Positions 24,470 through 33,142 of a stretch of 64,000 bases of DNA are shown here, piece after piece. This stretch comes from an uncultured Clostridia bacterium (GTDB lineage Bacteria > Bacillota > Clostridia > Christensenellales > Borkfalkiaceae), in assembly GCA_934254815.1 (NCBI GenBank), contig CAKQME010000007.1, positions 1 through 64,000 on the forward strand, given 5' to 3'. Each line of letters starts with the position of its first letter. Position 1 is the stretch's first letter. Below the pieces are notes generated by a model that saw only the letters and a list, made by a program, of their open reading frames with translations, was not told the origin of the DNA and did no database searches. Both the position numbers and the translations under genes were made by a program.

Positions 24470-25897
24470 TCACCTTCTGTTTATAAATTTTCTGTTTCGG
24501 TCGTTATTGAGCATTATTTCTTCGGTCTCGTCCGCAGCGTCCGAAAAAGCCTTTTCCTCCTCGCTCCGCGCGTAATTTTTCGCGTCGAGTTCGGCTTGAA
24601 TCGCATTCATTTTTTCTATCAGAAGTTCGCGCTCGCTCTTTTCTGCTGGAATGTTTACCTCGGTCTGCCCGCCGCCCGTCGCGCCCGACAAAGACAACGC
24701 GAGTTTAGCCATTGCGGGACCTATCAATTCGTAGAGTATGCTCGACGACATTATGATAGTCTGTATAACCGCGCCCGTCTCTCCGCCTATCGTTCTTGCG
24801 GCGAGTTCGGAAAGACCTATCGCCACGCCCGCCTGCGGAATCAGCGCAAGCCCCAGCGTGTAAGTAGTTTTCTTCGGCTTACGGCAGATTTTACAACCCG
24901 CCCACGCGCCTGCGTATTTGCCTATAATTCTCACAATAAAATACAGACAACCTATCAGCAGCAACGGCACGCCCGCCACCCTTGACGACGTATCGAACAG
25001 CGTATCGAGACGAAAACTCATACCCGACCTTACGAAGAACATTAGCAGTATCGGCGGAGAGAAATAGTTGAGTTGCTTGAACAGTCTGTCGTCGCCCGAA
25101 GTATTTATATAGACCGTTCCCATAACCATACAAGCCATAAGCGGCGAAACGCCGAGAGCCGCGCCGACTCCGCAAAGCGCGAACAGCAGCGCTATCGACA
25201 CGATCAGCCGATTATCCGTCGAACGTTTAGCCATAAGCAGTTTCAGAACATAGCCGAGAGCCGCGCCGAGGACAATCATAATTATATTGTAAAGAAAGGG
25301 CAATAAGACGGTTTTCGTATCTATTGTACCCGAAACCGAAGCCATTGCGACCGATATCGCGACGGAAAACGCAAACAGCGAAACCACGTCGTCGAGAGCG
25401 ACCACGGATATAAGCGTATCGACGAAATCGCCTTTAGCGCCTGTCTGACGGATAGTCATAAGCGTCGAAGCGGGCGCGGTAGCCGACGCGAGCGCGGCTA
25501 AAACAAGCGAAAACGCAAGACCCAGTTTTAATATGAAAAACGTGAGGACGAACACGAAAGCCGAAGCCGTCAACGCCTCCAGAACCGTAATCACGGCAAG
25601 TTGCCCGCCCTTACCTTTAAATGAAGAAAAACGGAAGAATTCGCCTGCGGAAAACGCTATAAACGCAAGAGCTATATCGGATATGAAAGCAGAACCGTCT
25701 ATGACGTTTTGCGGAACGGCTTTAAGGCAGAACGGACCTATGATTATGCCCGCGACGATATAGGCGGTAACGTTAGGCAATCTCAGCAATTTCGTGATTC
25801 GGGTCATCAAAAACCCTGCCGCCAGAATTATGGCGACAGCCAGAATTACCGCCGATACGGGCGAAGTAGCCTGAAGCCGTTCATACAATTTATCCAT
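24470..25897 (-). CDS. CPA2-type cation/proton antiporter
   Basis: A 475-residue membrane protein with 12-13 segments of the Kef/NapA class: GIIIGPF near residue 50, the discontinuous-helix region TAPASTLMTIRQTGAKG around 140, the acidic VVALDDVVSLFAF motif with the paired aspartates needed for ion exchange, and FFVRSGMSFRLD. The cytoplasmic tail is short, charged and without a regulatory TrkA domain. Its ATG overlaps the GH2 stop by one base (TAATG), so it is translationally coupled to sugar catabolism. Could relieve Na+/K+/H+ imbalance during symport or fermentation; ion unknown. Confidence 0.88.
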   Translation of the reverse strand: MDKLYERLQATSPVSAVILAVAIILAAGFLMTRITKLLRLPNVTAYIVAGIIIGPFCLKAVPQNVIDGSAFISDIALAFIAFSAGEFFRFSSFKGKGGQLAVITVLEALTASAFVFVLTFFILKLGLAFSLVLAALASATAPASTLMTIRQTGAKGDFVDTLISVVALDDVVSLFAFSVAISVAMASVSGTIDTKTVLLPFLYNIIMIVLGAALGYVLKLLMAKRSTDNRLIVSIALLFALCGVGAALGVSPLMACMVMGTVYINTSGDDRLFKQLNYFSPPILLMFFVRSGMSFRLDTLFDTSSRVAGVPLLLIGCLYFIVRIIGKYAGAWAGCKICRKPKKTTYTLGLALIPQAGVAIGLSELAARTIGGETGAVIQTIIMSSSILYELIGPAMAKLALSLSGATGGGQTEVNIPAEKSERELLIEKMNAIQAELDAKNYARSEEEKAFSDAADETEEIMLNNDRNRKFINRR

Positions 25898-28458
25898 TAT
25901 TGCCCCTGAAAAATTATTTCGAAAGTATTTTCGCCCTCGCGCGGAATTTCGTATTTCGGGTCGAGTTCCGCCCCGCAGGAATGATTGCCCACGCCGCGCA
26001 TCGCAAGATCGAGACTCAAATAATTATATCCGTCGTTTTTAAGTTCGTAATCGTGTTTCTTTTCGTACAATTCGCGCGAAGAATACGGGTTATACGAAAA
26101 GCTGAAAGGTTTTTCCGCCGTAACCGTCAGAAGCCCGTCGACGCGAACGTATTCCGACATAAAATGGCTGCCCGATTCCTGCGGCATTATATAGCGCGTA
26201 TAATTCTTTTTCGCCGTAGACGAATACAGCCCGTATTCGCAGGCGATATGTTTATCGCAATAGCTTTCGCCTTTACCGAAACCGACGAAAGAAAAATTTC
26301 CGTAATCTTTGTTTATTTTAAGTTCAAGCCCTATGCGCGGAATACGCGACACATAGTCCGATATTTTATATTTCAGATTTATATTTACGCCGAACCCGGT
26401 AATTTTATAACTTATATCGAAATACAGGCACGGCTCGAAACTCTCGCAGGCGATAAAGCCCGAAAAAGAATACTTATCGTCGTCGAAAACCTTTTTTGTC
26501 ACGAAAGGTCGGGCGCCCGCATAGCCGAACGAAGCGAATTCGTCTCTGTTATGACGTTCGTTATCGATAAAACGCAGTATATTAAGTTCTGCGCCGTCTA
26601 CCGCCGTTTTTTCGTCCGCCGATATATTTTTAAGCCCCGCCGTAAATTCGTTTACTTCGAGTTTTATATCTCTTTGCGTTTTCAGTATTTCGGGCAACAC
26701 GACTTTTGTTTTTTCCGAGGTTCTCTTTCCGCCGTACACCGCCTGAAGTTCATACGCGCCGCTTTTGAATTTTCTGTCGGGGGTCAACAATCCGTCGACG
26801 CAAAAATTATCGTCGTGCAGTTTTTCACCGAAATCGCCGCCGTATTTATAGCCTTTACGGGTTTTTATGGCGTGATCCGCCCATTCCCAGACAAACGCGC
26901 CCGCAAAATTATCGTGAGTATCGATAAATTTCCAGTAATCGGCAAGATCTCCGTTACTGTTGCCCATCGCGTGGGAATATTCGCACAGCAAAAACGGACG
27001 AGTTTCGCGTTTATCGCGGAATTTCTTCTCTATCTCGCCCACCGACGGATACATCATGCTCACTACGTCGACAAGTTTGGTGTAGTAATATTTTTTCGCG
27101 GCATTCTGCAAACCCTCGTAATGCACGGGGCGATCATCGCGCTTTCTTATGTATCGCGCGCCTTTGAAAAACGACTTTCCGAAACTGCTCTCGTTGCCGA
27201 GCGACCACATTATAACGCACGTTCTGTTTTTATCTCTTTCGACAAGCGCGCGTTCCCTGTCGTATATCGGCTGTTCGAATATCGGGTTTTCGGCATATTT
27301 TTGCCATATATCGAACGAATAACCGCTTCTGACCGCTGCCGCGCCATGACTTTCGACGTCGGCTTCGTCTATAACGTAAAAGCCGAGTTTATCGCAGAGC
27401 AGATAAAATTCGGGCATATTCGGATAATGCGAAGTTCTTACGGCGTTTACGTTGAGCCGTTTCATAAGTTTCAAATCTTTAAGCGTATCTTCAAGCGTTA
27501 CGGCAGCGGCGCGCGCGGGGTGAAATTCGTGGCGGTTGACGCCCTTTAATTTAAACTTCTCTCCGTTGAGTTTTAAAACGGCGTTATCGCATTTAATCGT
27601 TCTATACCCTATTTTTTCGATTATTTTTTCACCGTTGGCGGACAATTCGACGTTATAAAGACGAGGCGTATCGCACGTCCACTTTACGACGTTTTTAACC
27701 TTAAACGAAAGGCTTTTACCCTGCGGAACGAATGCGGTTTTTCCGTGCGCCGCAACGTATATTCCGACGTTACTCTCGTTTCTGAACGCAAACAACCCGT
27801 CGTCACCGTCAAGCGTGGCGGTGATTTTATAGTCGGAAATATGCTCTTCGGGTCGCGAAAGCAGATACACGCTTCTGAAAATCCCCGAAAAACGGAATTT
27901 GTCCTGTCCCTCCAGATAACTGCCGGAACAGTGTTTTACGACGAGAACGTCGATACGGTTTTCGCCGTCCGTCAAAAATTCCGTAACGTCAAACTCGCTC
28001 ATAGCGTGCGAAATCTGAGAATACCCGACCTCTTTTCCGTTTACGTTGACGTAAAAAAACGAGTCCGCCCCGTCGAATACAAGATAATATTTTCTGTCGT
28101 CTTGTTTAGCGAGCGAAAACTTTTTAGAATAGTGCCAACACGGAGTATCGCCGGGAATAAACGGCGGCTCGGCTGGAAACGGATATCTTATATTCAGGTA
28201 GTTTATAATATCATAGCCGTACATCTGCACGCACGACGGAACGGGTATCGTTTTATCCGTGTTTTCCGACATATCGATGCCGTCGGGCGAAGAATGTTCT
28301 TTTATGCCCCACTCGCCGTCAAGCGATATAAATTCAGAGCTGGAACGTCTGTCGACTATGCCGTAAACTGTTTTTACTTCGTCGGCTTCGGCAAAAGGAA
28401 CGTAATAACTGCGAAAGGGCTGCACGCCCTTTCTTTCAAATGTGGAATATTCTCTCAT
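25897..28458 (-). CDS. GH2 beta-galactosidase-like enzyme
   Basis: A retaining exo-beta-glycosidase predicted to release beta-galactose from imported oligosaccharides. 853 residues: N-terminal jelly roll (about 45-200), immunoglobulin-like domain (205-295), TIM barrel (300-585) and C-terminal beta domain. Acid/base Glu423 lies in WSLGNESS and nucleophile Glu493 in LLCEYSHAMGN; RTSHYPN is the usual barrel-start motif. No signal peptide, so cytoplasmic. Shorter than LacZ. It overlaps the HAD gene by four bases. Beta-galactosidase is likely, other GH2 activities are possible. Confidence 0.9.
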   Translation of the reverse strand: MREYSTFERKGVQPFRSYYVPFAEADEVKTVYGIVDRRSSSEFISLDGEWGIKEHSSPDGIDMSENTDKTIPVPSCVQMYGYDIINYLNIRYPFPAEPPFIPGDTPCWHYSKKFSLAKQDDRKYYLVFDGADSFFYVNVNGKEVGYSQISHAMSEFDVTEFLTDGENRIDVLVVKHCSGSYLEGQDKFRFSGIFRSVYLLSRPEEHISDYKITATLDGDDGLFAFRNESNVGIYVAAHGKTAFVPQGKSLSFKVKNVVKWTCDTPRLYNVELSANGEKIIEKIGYRTIKCDNAVLKLNGEKFKLKGVNRHEFHPARAAAVTLEDTLKDLKLMKRLNVNAVRTSHYPNMPEFYLLCDKLGFYVIDEADVESHGAAAVRSGYSFDIWQKYAENPIFEQPIYDRERALVERDKNRTCVIMWSLGNESSFGKSFFKGARYIRKRDDRPVHYEGLQNAAKKYYYTKLVDVVSMMYPSVGEIEKKFRDKRETRPFLLCEYSHAMGNSNGDLADYWKFIDTHDNFAGAFVWEWADHAIKTRKGYKYGGDFGEKLHDDNFCVDGLLTPDRKFKSGAYELQAVYGGKRTSEKTKVVLPEILKTQRDIKLEVNEFTAGLKNISADEKTAVDGAELNILRFIDNERHNRDEFASFGYAGARPFVTKKVFDDDKYSFSGFIACESFEPCLYFDISYKITGFGVNINLKYKISDYVSRIPRIGLELKINKDYGNFSFVGFGKGESYCDKHIACEYGLYSSTAKKNYTRYIMPQESGSHFMSEYVRVDGLLTVTAEKPFSFSYNPYSSRELYEKKHDYELKNDGYNYLSLDLAMRGVGNHSCGAELDPKYEIPREGENTFEIIFQGQ

Positions 28459-29108
28459 AAATTCTCCAAAATATCCGTTATTTCCATAAACTTCTTTATT
28501 TTAAAACGGCAGATATCCATATTCTGCAAATTGCTGAAACCTCCGTCGGGTCGATATGCGATAACCGTTTTTATACCCGCGTTCAACGCGCCGGTCGCGC
28601 CCGTTCTCGAATCTTCGACTGCAAAGGCTTCGTCGGGCGAAACTCCGCAACGCTTCAGAGCTTCGGCGTAGACGAAAGGCGTGGGCTTTACGTCTTCGAC
28701 TTCGTCGCCCGTAACCACTACGTCGGCGTAGTCTTTTATGCCCGTCACGTCTAAAACCGCGTCTACCATAACCCGATACGACGATGAAGCCACGCCGATT
28801 TTCAAACCTCTCGATTTAAGCTCTTTCATAAGCGGGATAACGTCGCCCATAGGCTTGAAAGGAAGCGTATACGCAAGCTTCGCAAGGTTGCGGAATATTT
28901 CAAGAGTAAGTTCTTCGGCGTCGGCTTTCAAACCGTTATTGTCGATAACGTACTGCCAGAAACGTTTCAAGCCCATACCTACGGCGGCGCGGGATTGCTC
29001 GTCGTCGAAAACGTTATATTTTTTCATCAGTTCGTCGCGGGCAAGCTTATGGTAAGGCTCGGTATCGCAAAGAACTCCGTCCATATCGAACAGCGCTGCT
29101 TTTATCAT
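28455..29108 (-). CDS. HAD-superfamily phosphatase / beta-phosphoglucomutase-like
   Basis: A 217-residue HAD hydrolase with cap type C1: motif I FDMDGVLCDTEPYH, motif II VASSS, motif III lysine in DVKPTPFVY, motif IV VEDSRTGATGAL. Residue pattern suits both sugar-phosphate phosphatases and phosphomutases. The ATG at 29108 overlaps the stop of the glycerol-1-phosphate dehydrogenase by four bases; a longer reading from 29174 would overlap that gene heavily and is rejected. The pairing suggests dephosphorylation of glycerol 1-phosphate or of a sugar phosphate from the pathway. Confidence 0.88.
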   Translation of the reverse strand: MIKAALFDMDGVLCDTEPYHKLARDELMKKYNVFDDEQSRAAVGMGLKRFWQYVIDNNGLKADAEELTLEIFRNLAKLAYTLPFKPMGDVIPLMKELKSRGLKIGVASSSYRVMVDAVLDVTGIKDYADVVVTGDEVEDVKPTPFVYAEALKRCGVSPDEAFAVEDSRTGATGALNAGIKTVIAYRPDGGFSNLQNMDICRFKIKKFMEITDILENL

Positions 29109-30358
29109 TTTACAATCATCTCCGAAAGGCGTTTGAGCGACAAGCGATTTCTCATATACGGATGATACTTCCACGCCTTTGCTATAAGTTCGGGCGACTT
29201 ATGAATATCTTCGCTCGTGATAGCGCAACCCGCCTTTTTCATAGCGTTTTTAACTTCTTCCACTGAGGGAACGTCGTTTACTATCTCTTCTATTTTGTTC
29301 CAGTTTTTCTCGCAAAATTCAGGGTCTACCCCGTCTGTCGCGGTAGATACGGCGTTTATCTTCCTGACGTCGTCGGCAAGTTCGCCGTAAGCGTCGTAAA
29401 CGTCGTTCCAGTCGACCGTTTCGCGTTGAAACTTGGGATTTTTAAGTTCCGCCAACTTTTTATAATAATCTAAAACCATAAGCGTGGTAACGCCTACGTC
29501 TTCGCCGTGATAATCAGGAATTTTATTTTCCAACAGCTCGACGCACTCTATAAAATGCGCCATTATATGTTCCGTTCCGCTGCCGGGGCGCGAAGTCTTG
29601 GTAAAGCTCATGGCGATACCTGTTAAAAGCAACCCCTCGAAAACCGCCGCGGCGGATTCTTCGTCGCGCAGAGTAATTCTGTCTGCCATAGCCATCACTT
29701 TATCTACGGCGTAACGCGTAAGCTCCGCGACCTTTTCGCAATACGATTCGCCTTTGACCAGATGAGACACACGCCAGTCGATAAGCGCGATATATTTAGA
29801 CACCATATCTCCGAAACCCGCAGATTTTAATTCGACGGGGGCTTTCGCGAGAATTTCGGTATCCGCGATAATGACTTCGGGGCATTTCGCGGGATAGGTA
29901 ATTTTGAAATTTCCGTCTACGATAGGCGCGCTGTAAGACGCGAACCCGTCCATCGACGGAGCCGTGCCGAACAGACACAACGGAACGTTTTTCTCGGCGC
30001 AGGCAAGTCTTGCTATATCGTTAAGCGAACCCGTACCGACCGACAAAACGGCTTCCGTTCCGCCGTCTATACACGCTTCTATAATTCTGACGTCGGACAT
30101 CTTCGCTACGCGAAGGGTATCGTAAATATAATACGTTACGGAAAAATTGTCAAGCGATTTGGTTATGTTTTCCGCCGCCTTAATTGTCGTTTTATCCGCA
30201 ACAAGCAACAACTTTTTGGGAAAAGCGTTTTTTTCGAGTATCTCGCCCACTCTGTTTACCGCGCCTTTTTCGATGACGATGTCTTTTATTGCACATTCGT
30301 GCTTTGCTCCGCATTCGCAATTTTCATAACTACCGATAAGTTTTCTGAAATCAAACAT
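29105..30358 (-). CDS. sn-glycerol-1-phosphate dehydrogenase (AraM/EgsA type)
   Basis: Reduces dihydroxyacetone phosphate to sn-glycerol 1-phosphate with NAD(P)H; bacterial members are known as AraM. 417 residues of the iron-alcohol-dehydrogenase superfamily. Visible motifs: VGTGSLNDIARLAC (nucleotide binding), APSMDGFASYSAPI, and the metal ligands in AGFGDMVSKYIAL, SGTEHIMAHF and DYHGEDVGV. AAAGGGAG precedes the ATG at 30358. AraM genes commonly sit in arabinose operons; here it sits among galactosidase and rhamnosidase genes and next to a HAD phosphatase. Product use is unknown. Confidence 0.9.
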   Translation of the reverse strand: MFDFRKLIGSYENCECGAKHECAIKDIVIEKGAVNRVGEILEKNAFPKKLLLVADKTTIKAAENITKSLDNFSVTYYIYDTLRVAKMSDVRIIEACIDGGTEAVLSVGTGSLNDIARLACAEKNVPLCLFGTAPSMDGFASYSAPIVDGNFKITYPAKCPEVIIADTEILAKAPVELKSAGFGDMVSKYIALIDWRVSHLVKGESYCEKVAELTRYAVDKVMAMADRITLRDEESAAAVFEGLLLTGIAMSFTKTSRPGSGTEHIMAHFIECVELLENKIPDYHGEDVGVTTLMVLDYYKKLAELKNPKFQRETVDWNDVYDAYGELADDVRKINAVSTATDGVDPEFCEKNWNKIEEIVNDVPSVEEVKNAMKKAGCAITSEDIHKSPELIAKAWKYHPYMRNRLSLKRLSEMIVK

Positions 30359-30391
30359 AGTATACTCCCTTTCGCCTTTACGGCGCAAATT

Positions 30392-33142
30392 TTAAATTTC
30401 GGTTTTTATAAAAGAATAATCTTCCCTTTTCAGTTCGCTCCAACTTACAGGGTGTAACGGCATAACGTTATCGACCGAGCCGTGGAACGGACCCAAAAGA
30501 TTTCTGTTTCCCGTAATAAAGGTAATTTCAATCTCGTTTTCGCCCTTTTTCAAAAACTCCGATACGTCAAGCCCGTCGGTAAACATGAGTCTGCCCGCAT
30601 ATCTGCCGTTCACTTTTATATCGGCAATACAAAATTTCCGATTTATCCGAAATTCCCTTTTCGTATCGTCGACGTAAATTACGGTTTTAAGCGTAATATC
30701 CCCCGCGAAAAAAGGGAAACCGTCTTCGATCAGCGATCGAATCTTCGGTTTTACGGTCGTCAGGCGGAAATTTTTACCCCTTACGGCGTTATCGGCTTCG
30801 CCTTTCGAAAAATCGCCGTCGACGGCGAAATTTCCGTATAAATATACGCTTTCGACAAACGAGTCGTACAGAAGTTTATGCCTGAGGGCGGGCGCGTTCA
30901 ATTCGAACAACGCCTTATATACATCGTCGGACTGGCAATAATATTTTTTGACGACGATATCGTTTACGCCGACTTTTACAACGCCCGACGCGGGATATTC
31001 GCCAAAGCCCTTACCCAATGCCGAAACGCCGCTTTTTACAAGTTTCTTTCCGCCGAGATATACTTCGTCGTCCTCGGAAATAACCGAAATTTTATCGGGA
31101 ACGATATCCGAAACAAAAGAATATTTCAGATACAGCTCACCATCGTAACGAAGTTTCAGCAGCTCGTCGAAAATAAGTCTTACGTTCTTTTTTTCGGAAT
31201 ATTTTTCGCCGTCGAAAGAATACTCGGCTGTATCGAGCGTAAGATAGTTACCGCCGAATTCAATCACTTCGTATTCCCCGTCTGCGAAAACGGGAGTAAG
31301 TTTTTCTCTTTCGGAAAGTTTTTCTTCGGTAAAATACAAAATCGCGCTCTCGTACTCTTTCAGCCGTACTTCTCCGCGCGAAAAATAACTCTCGCCCGTC
31401 GCGACGTCTAATCTCATAACGCCCGCATACCCCTCGGCTTTAACGGTAAATTCCTTTTCTTTGCCCGTATTTAAAACGTGCAGAAATTTTTTACCGTCTG
31501 CGGCTTTTCTGTAAGAAACCGCAACGTCTTTATCTTCCGCCGTTTTATACGGCAAAGCCCTTACGATATCGCTTAAACCGACGTTACTTTCAAGGTAATC
31601 GTAACTATACGGTTTACTTTCTTTATAAGTCGGTTTTCCGTCGTATAGCCAGACTTTACCGCCGCTTTCCGCAAATTCTTTCACAAGTCTTTCGCTTGAC
31701 GCGTCCATAGTGTATATCTTCGGGAAAATCAACGTCGTATACCTTGCTTCACCGACCCTTAAAACTCCGTTTTCCGCCTTTCCCCTTTCGCCTAATATCG
31801 TTTCGTCGATATAGTGGAACGGAATATGCGCCGAATCGAGTTTTTCGGTAAGCGAGCTAAACGACGATTCGAGTTCGCCTATACCTTTACCGCCGGAATC
31901 GTCGCAATCTTTAAAATAAAAATACGCGCTGCGTATTGGGTGAAAAACCGCCGTTTCGACGATCTCTTCGGAATTTACGAGTATTTCCCGAAGCTTATTA
32001 AAGTATCCGTTAAATTCTTTAAAACCCTTTTTCACCCAACCGTTGAACGGCGAGAAATGTTCGGGATAATCGCGCTTACGTTCTCCGCTTTCGCTATACG
32101 GTATAAGATGCTGACACATTACGTTTACGCCGTGTAAAAACTGAAATTCCCCTATCCGTTTGAGTTCGGCGGGCGTTGCGTCCCACCCGGTGCAACCGTA
32201 AGTTTCGCAAATTCTGTTTTTCTTACCCGTCTGGGCGGCAACGCTTGCAAGCTGGCGGAAAACAACGGAATTTCCGACGACGTTGCCAAGCCAGTCGACG
32301 CCGCACATATGCTGATATTCGTAAAACGGCATTATGCCCATGCAACACTGCATCTGCCCGACAAGAGACGTTTCCTGTATGTAATGCCCCGTAAATTCAT
32401 TGCCGTTTTTATCGCAATAATTATATATTCTTCTTGCATAATTATTTAACATTAAGGTCTGCAGCGCCTTATAATATTTATATCTGAAATCGCGGAAATC
32501 TCCGTTTTCGTCAAATAAAAGATACAGCCCGTCAAGTACGTTTTCACCGTAATTTTCGACAAAATATTTTTCGACAAAATGCGTGTACGGAGTCTGAAAA
32601 CAACAATATTGCGGCTCGTCGGTAAAAAAGCCTTTTACCTTTAACGAATGTCTTTTGTACTTTTTATATGTGGAATCTATAAACGCGTCAACCGCGCGGG
32701 GATTAGCCACGTCGCACAGCCCGTCGTGGTAATGAAGATACAAATTGATACATTCGCCGTTGACGTTACCGCCGCGCCTTTTATATACTTCGCCGTCTTT
32801 AACGTACGATACGAAAGCTTTTTCGTCGTACTCACCGTACTCTGCGGTAAGATACAACGCCCTGTATTCTTTGTTATTCAGCAATTTGCCGCCGCAAAAG
32901 CCGCTCGGCCAGTCGTTTTCGTCGTACGCCCAGGCTTCAAGCCCGACCTTTTCCGCTTCTTCGATACAAAATTTAACGGCTTCGAACCACTCTGCCGAAA
33001 GATACTCCGTTTTCAGACCTCCGCGGGCGTGCATAAAAAAACCGCCGATTCCGCAATTCTTCATCCACCGTATCTGTCGTTTAAGTTCTTCTTTTTCAAG
33101 TTTATCGTTCCAACTCCAGAACGCTATACTCGCCTCAGTCAT
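30392..33142 (-). CDS. GH106-like alpha-L-rhamnosidase
   Basis: A 916-residue cytoplasmic glycosidase. The first 330 residues form a TIM barrel beginning FWSWNDKLEKEELKRQ, with GIGGFFMHARGGLKTEYLS and VGLEAWAYDENDWPSG, motifs shared by GH106-type and related uncharacterised glycosidases that act on rhamnosides. The C-terminal 300 residues are beta-sandwich with sugar-binding jelly-roll features (FRINRKFCIADIKVNGRYAG and DGLDVSEFLKKGENEIEI). No signal peptide. Starts eight bases inside the GH36 gene end, preceded by GAGAGG. Family assignment rests on remembered motif similarity; the exact linkage is unknown. Confidence 0.75.
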   Translation of the reverse strand: MTEASIAFWSWNDKLEKEELKRQIRWMKNCGIGGFFMHARGGLKTEYLSAEWFEAVKFCIEEAEKVGLEAWAYDENDWPSGFCGGKLLNNKEYRALYLTAEYGEYDEKAFVSYVKDGEVYKRRGGNVNGECINLYLHYHDGLCDVANPRAVDAFIDSTYKKYKRHSLKVKGFFTDEPQYCCFQTPYTHFVEKYFVENYGENVLDGLYLLFDENGDFRDFRYKYYKALQTLMLNNYARRIYNYCDKNGNEFTGHYIQETSLVGQMQCCMGIMPFYEYQHMCGVDWLGNVVGNSVVFRQLASVAAQTGKKNRICETYGCTGWDATPAELKRIGEFQFLHGVNVMCQHLIPYSESGERKRDYPEHFSPFNGWVKKGFKEFNGYFNKLREILVNSEEIVETAVFHPIRSAYFYFKDCDDSGGKGIGELESSFSSLTEKLDSAHIPFHYIDETILGERGKAENGVLRVGEARYTTLIFPKIYTMDASSERLVKEFAESGGKVWLYDGKPTYKESKPYSYDYLESNVGLSDIVRALPYKTAEDKDVAVSYRKAADGKKFLHVLNTGKEKEFTVKAEGYAGVMRLDVATGESYFSRGEVRLKEYESAILYFTEEKLSEREKLTPVFADGEYEVIEFGGNYLTLDTAEYSFDGEKYSEKKNVRLIFDELLKLRYDGELYLKYSFVSDIVPDKISVISEDDEVYLGGKKLVKSGVSALGKGFGEYPASGVVKVGVNDIVVKKYYCQSDDVYKALFELNAPALRHKLLYDSFVESVYLYGNFAVDGDFSKGEADNAVRGKNFRLTTVKPKIRSLIEDGFPFFAGDITLKTVIYVDDTKREFRINRKFCIADIKVNGRYAGRLMFTDGLDVSEFLKKGENEIEITFITGNRNLLGPFHGSVDNVMPLHPVSWSELKREDYSFIKTEI

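Noticed and set aside
25900..27549. 549-codon open frame opposite the GH2 gene
   Set aside because: Antisense to an intact GH2 enzyme with both catalytic glutamates; product is rich in Arg, Phe and Val without domains.
29109..29174. Longer start for the HAD gene
   Set aside because: Would overlap the dehydrogenase by 70 bases and adds residues before the FDMDG motif that homologues lack.
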